Position numbers and translations under genes: made by a program. From the NCBI GenBank assembly GCA_947038135.1, contig CAMQVM010000040.1:1-9853 (forward strand): a DNA stretch of 9,853 bases, in the 5' to 3' direction. Shown here in pieces: positions 6,856 through 9,853 of the stretch. The DNA is from an uncultured Rikenellaceae bacterium. GTDB taxonomy: Bacteria > Bacteroidota > Bacteroidia > Bacteroidales > Rikenellaceae. How positions within the stretch are numbered: position 1 is the stretch's first letter; every line of letters begins with the position of its first letter. The notes beneath the pieces are model-generated. The model had not been told where the DNA came from. It did not search any database and was given only the letters and a program-made list of their open reading frames with translations.

Positions 6856-6887
6856 TTTGATAAATTGAAAAAAATTTAGTACGTTTG
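6856..6887 (+). promoter_or_regulatory. Promoter candidate driving the lipoprotein leader
   Basis: TTTG at 6856-6859, a 20-nt spacer and TACGTTTG at 6880-6887 match the Bacteroidetes promoter consensus. It follows the tRNA terminator, so it cannot serve the tRNA. The next clear gene starts at 7252, and I see no other exact TAnnTTTG box between them. It probably drives that gene through a leader of about 360 nt that includes the AC repeat. Confidence 0.65.
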
Positions 6888-6948
6888 TGAATCAATAGTA
6901 TTGAAGTATGATTTTAATGTTGCAGGAAATAGATAGAAAATCGCTTAG

Positions 6949-6966
6949 TTTCAAATTAATTTGGAA
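6949..6966. repeat. Palindrome in the lipoprotein leader
   Basis: CAAATTAATTTG at 6952-6963 is a perfect 12-bp palindrome. It extends through one T-G and two T-A pairs on each side to 6949-6966. It lies about 60 nt after the predicted promoter. It could be an operator half-site pair; short AT palindromes also arise by chance in such DNA. Confidence 0.35.
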
Positions 6967-7012
6967 TAATGGCTTTTTTGTGCCTGCAAGTTTGTTTGCT
7001 ATAAATAATTTT

Positions 7013-7061
<49 letters not shown>

Positions 7062-7064
7062 GTA

Positions 7065-7095
7065 AGTAATGTTTATTACTACGCGCGCGTAATAA
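7065..7095. repeat. Palindromic segment with (CG)4 core next to the AC tract
   Basis: AGTAAT (7065-7070) and ATTACT (7075-7080) form one hairpin with a GTTT loop. Overlapping it, TTATTAC (7073-7079) pairs with GTAATAA (7089-7095) around the self-complementary ACGCGCGCGT (7081-7090). The two folds exclude each other. The CG core stands out in otherwise AT-rich DNA and is a strong Z-DNA-forming sequence. Confidence 0.6.
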
Positions 7096-7163
7096 TAAAT
7101 AATGACTTTACCAAACAAATCAAGCTAAATTTCAAGGTATTATCACCAAAATTCATCTATATA

Positions 7164-7195
7164 CTCCAACAAATTGGTTACTCATTTTGTTGGGG
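7164..7195 (+). other. Leader hairpin, possible attenuator
   Basis: CCAACAAA (7166-7173) pairs perfectly with TTTGTTGG (7186-7193), and T-G and C-G pairs lengthen the stem to 7164-7195. CTTTCATTGTT follows, a weak T-rich tail. It lies 56 nt before the lipoprotein start. It could be a partial terminator controlling read-through, or a terminator for a transcript ending here. Confidence 0.4.
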
Positions 7196-7251
7196 CTTTC
7201 ATTGTTACATCTTACATACAACTATTTATTTTCTTAAATTAAATCCACATT

Positions 7252-9423
7252 ATGAATTACAAAATTAATTACAAATTATTGGCACTTTGTTATGCCATAA
7301 CTGTTACACTATTGGGGTGTGACAAAGCTTCTACTCCTAGTGATCCAACAACAGACACACAGTCTATAACTGTAACTATGCCAAAAGAAGATACAGGTGT
7401 TGTCACTCGAGCAGGTGATGCAGTTGCTGAGGCTGCTATCAAGAGTGCTTATATTATTATTTATGCTAAAGGTGCGCCTGATGCTACTTTACCTAAATTT
7501 ACCGCTATTATTGATGTTAAGGAGATTACAACTGATGCTGTAAATGTTAACAACAAGGTGGTAACCTTTCCAAAAAATGAGGCGATTGTAGCTGGCGATG
7601 ATGTTCGTATTGTGTTTAATCATGCGTTGACTTCTTTAGCTATCACTAAAGGTGGCTTAAAAGAGGCATTAAAGATTAGTACGTCTACTAGTGTTAGCTC
7701 TGCTGGTCTTGTGGATATCTCTAAGGGGTTGCCTATGTATGGGGCTGGCTCGTGGGGTTCTAATGTTAAAGGTGGTACTACTATAAGAGTAAAGCGTGGT
7801 GTTGCTAAAGTGCAGCTACTGCTTGATTATCGTGGTGGTAAGCATGTTGAGGGTGTTATGGGTTCTAGCTATACTACTGCTAATACTACATTTAAATTAT
7901 ATCAACTTTCTAACGTTGGATATGTTGATGGCTCGGCTGCTACTTCTACGGGTTCGGTTGCTATTGACAAAATTTCTAATGTTGCAGAGATTAATCAGCC
8001 AACTGTTAGTAGTGCAATGGTTGATAACTTTACTGGAGCTAGTTACATTTTCGCTTATCCATACTCTACGCAATCTATTGGTACAACTCCAGCAAAATTT
8101 CCAAATACTGGGTATAAATCAGAGCGTATAGCAATGATAATGAAGAATAAAACAGCTACTGGTGATATTTATCATCGTTTAGATATTTGCGACCCTTCTA
8201 CAAAAGTATATTTAGATATCAAGAATAATTTTCATTACATTATAAAGCTTCGTGAGGTAAATGTAGGGGGGTACAAAGATGTTTCTGAAGCGTTGATTAA
8301 CCCACCAAGTAACATTCAGTACGATATAATAGTAGAAGAAGAGGGTGATGTAGTTATCAGTAATGGTCAATATCTGCTAAATGTAGATACTAAAGGTAGT
8401 GATTTTTATGTTGAGCCAGCGTCAGGTAAAGAGGAGGCAGTAAAGGTGGCAGTAGTTAACCTTATAGACTCTAAAGACGCACCATTGACTAAAGACCCTA
8501 GCTTTACTGTTAGCTTAGAGGAGTATTTCCGTGTATCTCTTGCTACTAATGATGTTGTACTTACACCACCTAGCAACACTACCTTAGGTAAGAGCCCAAA
8601 GAACTTGAATATAAAAGCAAAGGGTACTGGTGCAGTATCACTTAGATATACTGCTACACTGGGTAATATAGTGCATACTAGTAATCTTATTACTATTGGT
8701 TCTAACTTTGGTGTTGTTCCTGCTTCGGTTAATGGAGAAACTTTGGTTTTTAATGTTAAAAGCCTATTACACGGTGGTGATTGGAGTGTAGAGTCAGATT
8801 CGCCTGACTGGGCGCCAGCTACTAGAAATGGTGATAAATTAAATATTGTTGTTACAGCTAATGATTTAGTTGATGCACGAGATCGTACAGCAAAAATCAC
8901 AGTAAGCAATAATAAAGATGCGACAGTTGTTATAACAATTACACAAATATCATTTCCATTTTTCGCCGACCGCAATATTGGTGTTTCGTTTGATCTTACT
9001 ACAGAGGAGGAATTATGCCTTCCAGCTAATAGTCGCCCACGTGTGATTTCTAATTGGGCAAATGAAGAGCCTAGATTATGGTTCACATGGGCAGAGTCAT
9101 TAACACTTTGCGATAATTGGAAATACCAGGGTGTTAAATGGCGTATGCCTAACTTAGAAGATTTTACACTTCTTAACCAGAGCAAGACAATAACATTTGG
9201 TCTACATAGAGCTGCAAAACATAAGCGTAGTGATGGTGTGACTATCTATTTTCCTGTGACTGGATTCTCTTATAGCCACTCGCAGCCTTATGGATATTTT
9301 TGGTCTAGCACACCAAATATTAATGCTATATATGCACATTACTTTTGGGTCGGACAAAATAGTTATGACGTAACTTTTGATCGAAGGGATTATGGGTTTG
9401 GTGTTCGCTGTGTAAGGGCGTAA
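7252..9423 (+). CDS. Fimbrillin-like surface lipoprotein with BACON-like and FISUMP/DUF1566-like domains
   Basis: Predicted outer-membrane or surface lipoprotein, probably an adhesin or fimbria-associated protein. Residues 1-23 are a classic lipoprotein signal ending LLGC with C23. Residues 24 to about 375 resemble the fimbrillin/Mfa-like fold: a VTRAG segment at 51-55 and GLPMYG (159-164) followed by RVKRGVAKVQLLLDY (179-193), the usual 'xPMYG...kRxVAKV' signature. Residues 485-565 look like a BACON immunoglobulin-like domain (W511, W520, an NIVVTAN strand, DRTAKITVS, ending in TITQ). Residues 570-723 match the FISUMP/DUF1566 lectin-like tail: KWRMPNLEDF (629-638), YFPVTGF (666-672), GYFWSST (681-687) and GFGVRCVRA at the end; C620 and C720 might pair. 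No partner fimbrial genes lie beside it, and it is followed by its own terminator. Ligand and fimbrial role are unknown. Confidence 0.8.
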   Translation: MNYKINYKLLALCYAITVTLLGCDKASTPSDPTTDTQSITVTMPKEDTGVVTRAGDAVAEAAIKSAYIIIYAKGAPDATLPKFTAIIDVKEITTDAVNVNNKVVTFPKNEAIVAGDDVRIVFNHALTSLAITKGGLKEALKISTSTSVSSAGLVDISKGLPMYGAGSWGSNVKGGTTIRVKRGVAKVQLLLDYRGGKHVEGVMGSSYTTANTTFKLYQLSNVGYVDGSAATSTGSVAIDKISNVAEINQPTVSSAMVDNFTGASYIFAYPYSTQSIGTTPAKFPNTGYKSERIAMIMKNKTATGDIYHRLDICDPSTKVYLDIKNNFHYIIKLREVNVGGYKDVSEALINPPSNIQYDIIVEEEGDVVISNGQYLLNVDTKGSDFYVEPASGKEEAVKVAVVNLIDSKDAPLTKDPSFTVSLEEYFRVSLATNDVVLTPPSNTTLGKSPKNLNIKAKGTGAVSLRYTATLGNIVHTSNLITIGSNFGVVPASVNGETLVFNVKSLLHGGDWSVESDSPDWAPATRNGDKLNIVVTANDLVDARDRTAKITVSNNKDATVVITITQISFPFFADRNIGVSFDLTTEEELCLPANSRPRVISNWANEEPRLWFTWAESLTLCDNWKYQGVKWRMPNLEDFTLLNQSKTITFGLHRAAKHKRSDGVTIYFPVTGFSYSHSQPYGYFWSSTPNINAIYAHYFWVGQNSYDVTFDRRDYGFGVRCVRA

Positions 9424-9442
9424 CCACTCATATCTTATATCG

Positions 9443-9475
9443 TGATTACTAGTTCTTTCAGTAATCATTTTATTT
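9443..9475 (+). terminator. Terminator of the lipoprotein gene
   Basis: TGATTACT (9443-9450) pairs perfectly with AGTAATCA (9460-9467) around a 9-nt loop, and TTTTATTT-like sequence follows. It lies 19 nt after the stop. Confidence 0.8.
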
Positions 9476-9594
9476 GAAATAAATATATTATGATTATTCA
9501 TTTATGTAAATTTTCATAGGCTTTACCAAGCTAACATACAGGTGAATAAGTCAAAATAAAGAACAAACAAAAAACAATTTCCGAAAGGGGTTTA

Positions 9595-9729
9595 GGCGCC
9601 TTGGATTTTGAGGAAATAAGAGAAGGAGTATATTTTCGTTAAGAATTTTCAGATGTCTGAGCACCCGCAGGGTGTGAGTCCTGAAAATTTAGAAAATATG
9701 CTCCTTCTCGCCTCAAAATCTCCAGCGCC
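9595..9729. repeat. 135-bp imperfect palindromic element
   Basis: The two halves are near-mirror copies. The paired blocks are GGCGC (9595-9599) with GCGCC (9725-9729); ATTTTGAGG with CCTCAAAAT; GAGAAGGAG with CTCCTTCTC; ATATTTTC with GAAAATAT; AATTTTCAG with CTGAAAATT; and CACCC-GCA-GGGTG as the tip (9662-9674). Only short unpaired bulges separate them. A run of seven T follows at 9732-9738, so the RNA would also terminate well. Frames crossing it on both strands are by-products of the symmetry, not genes. It resembles a MITE-like or REP-like dispersed element; no target duplication is visible and there is no transposase here. Confidence 0.8.
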
Positions 9730-9740
9730 GATTTTTTTGT

Positions 9741-9764
9741 CACCTTTTTTTCTAAAAAAAAGTG
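9741..9764. repeat. Poly-T/poly-A hairpin beside the palindromic element
   Basis: CAC-C-TTTTTTT (9741-9751) pairs with AAAAAAA-A-GTG (9754-9764) with one mismatch and a 2-nt loop. It starts 11 nt after the large palindrome and may be part of the same repeat unit. Both strands read T-rich tracts around it, so it could stop transcription in either direction. Confidence 0.6.
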
Positions 9765-9811
9765 AAAAGAACTCTTTTTACTCAAAAGAAAGCGTAAATT
9801 CACCCCATCGG

Positions 9812-9853
9812 CACACCGCACTTTTGCTACGCAAAAGATGCCTTTAAGGTGTG
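9812..9853. repeat. Nested hairpins at the right window edge
   Basis: CACACC (9812-9817) pairs with GGTGTG (9848-9853). Inside it, CTTTTGC (9821-9827) pairs with GCAAAAG (9831-9837) around TAC, and CCTTTAAGG (9841-9849) is nearly self-complementary. The structure ends exactly at the window edge and may continue. It contributes to a 430-nt repeat-rich stretch without genes after the lipoprotein. Confidence 0.5.

Noticed and set aside
8406..9185. Long antisense open frame (259 codons) on the - strand within the lipoprotein gene
   Set aside because: It is a shadow of the well-supported + strand gene, with Ser/Leu/Thr-rich low-quality protein composition and no promoter or domain signal.
9639..9847. 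Two overlapping short frames on opposite strands at the right end
   Set aside because: Both arise from the symmetry of the 135-bp palindromic element and the poly-T/poly-A hairpin; such frames are typical annotation artefacts of repeats.

Overview
The window reads as a stretch of an AT-rich Bacteroidota chromosome, most likely order Bacteroidales. The evidence is: near-perfect Bacteroidetes promoters (TTTG, 19-20 nt, TAnnTTTG) with no clear Shine-Dalgarno sites; an EnvC / YbeY / MnmG gene order; PheS and YbeY sequence variants that I recall from this phylum; and a fimbrillin-like surface lipoprotein carrying a BACON-like domain and a FISUMP/DUF1566-like tail. All intact genes lie on the + strand.

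Layout. Bases 1-52 are two strong hairpins of a repeat-like element. Directly against them lies an unrecognised, start-less coding remnant (56-265) closed by a terminator (288-322). About 460 nt of AT-rich gene-free DNA follow. Next is a predicted two-gene unit with its own promoter: a cyclophilin-type peptidyl-prolyl isomerase lipoprotein (842-1567) and pheS (1610-2632), ending at a perfect terminator. After a 267-nt gap with a second hairpin comes a tight housekeeping operon: an EnvC-like amidase activator (2900-4069, TTG start), ybeY (4088-4519) and mnmG (4528-6399).

Just downstream of mnmG is a 16-bp perfect palindrome, TGTTCCACGTGGAACA, which matches the ParB-binding parS site and suggests the origin-proximal part of the chromosome. 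A solitary initiator tRNA-fMet (6714-6786) follows, with a textbook promoter and terminator. A second perfect promoter (6856-6887) points into a 360-nt leader-like region holding palindromes, a 45-nt (AC)n microsatellite and a (CG)4 palindrome. It leads to a 723-aa lipoprotein (7252-9423) that looks like a surface adhesin or fimbria-associated protein. The last 430 nt hold a terminator, a 135-bp imperfect palindromic element and further hairpins running to the window edge.

How the genes fit together. The first two-thirds is core biology: periplasmic protein folding, tRNA charging, cell-wall hydrolase control, rRNA maturation, tRNA wobble modification, translation initiation and probably chromosome partitioning. 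The last third is accessory surface biology, and its upstream simple repeat is a candidate phase-variation switch. I found no phage, CRISPR, IS transposase or clear new multi-gene system. The features most worth follow-up are the repeat-controlled lipoprotein, the parS site, the large palindromic element and the truncated gene next to the hairpin element at the left edge.
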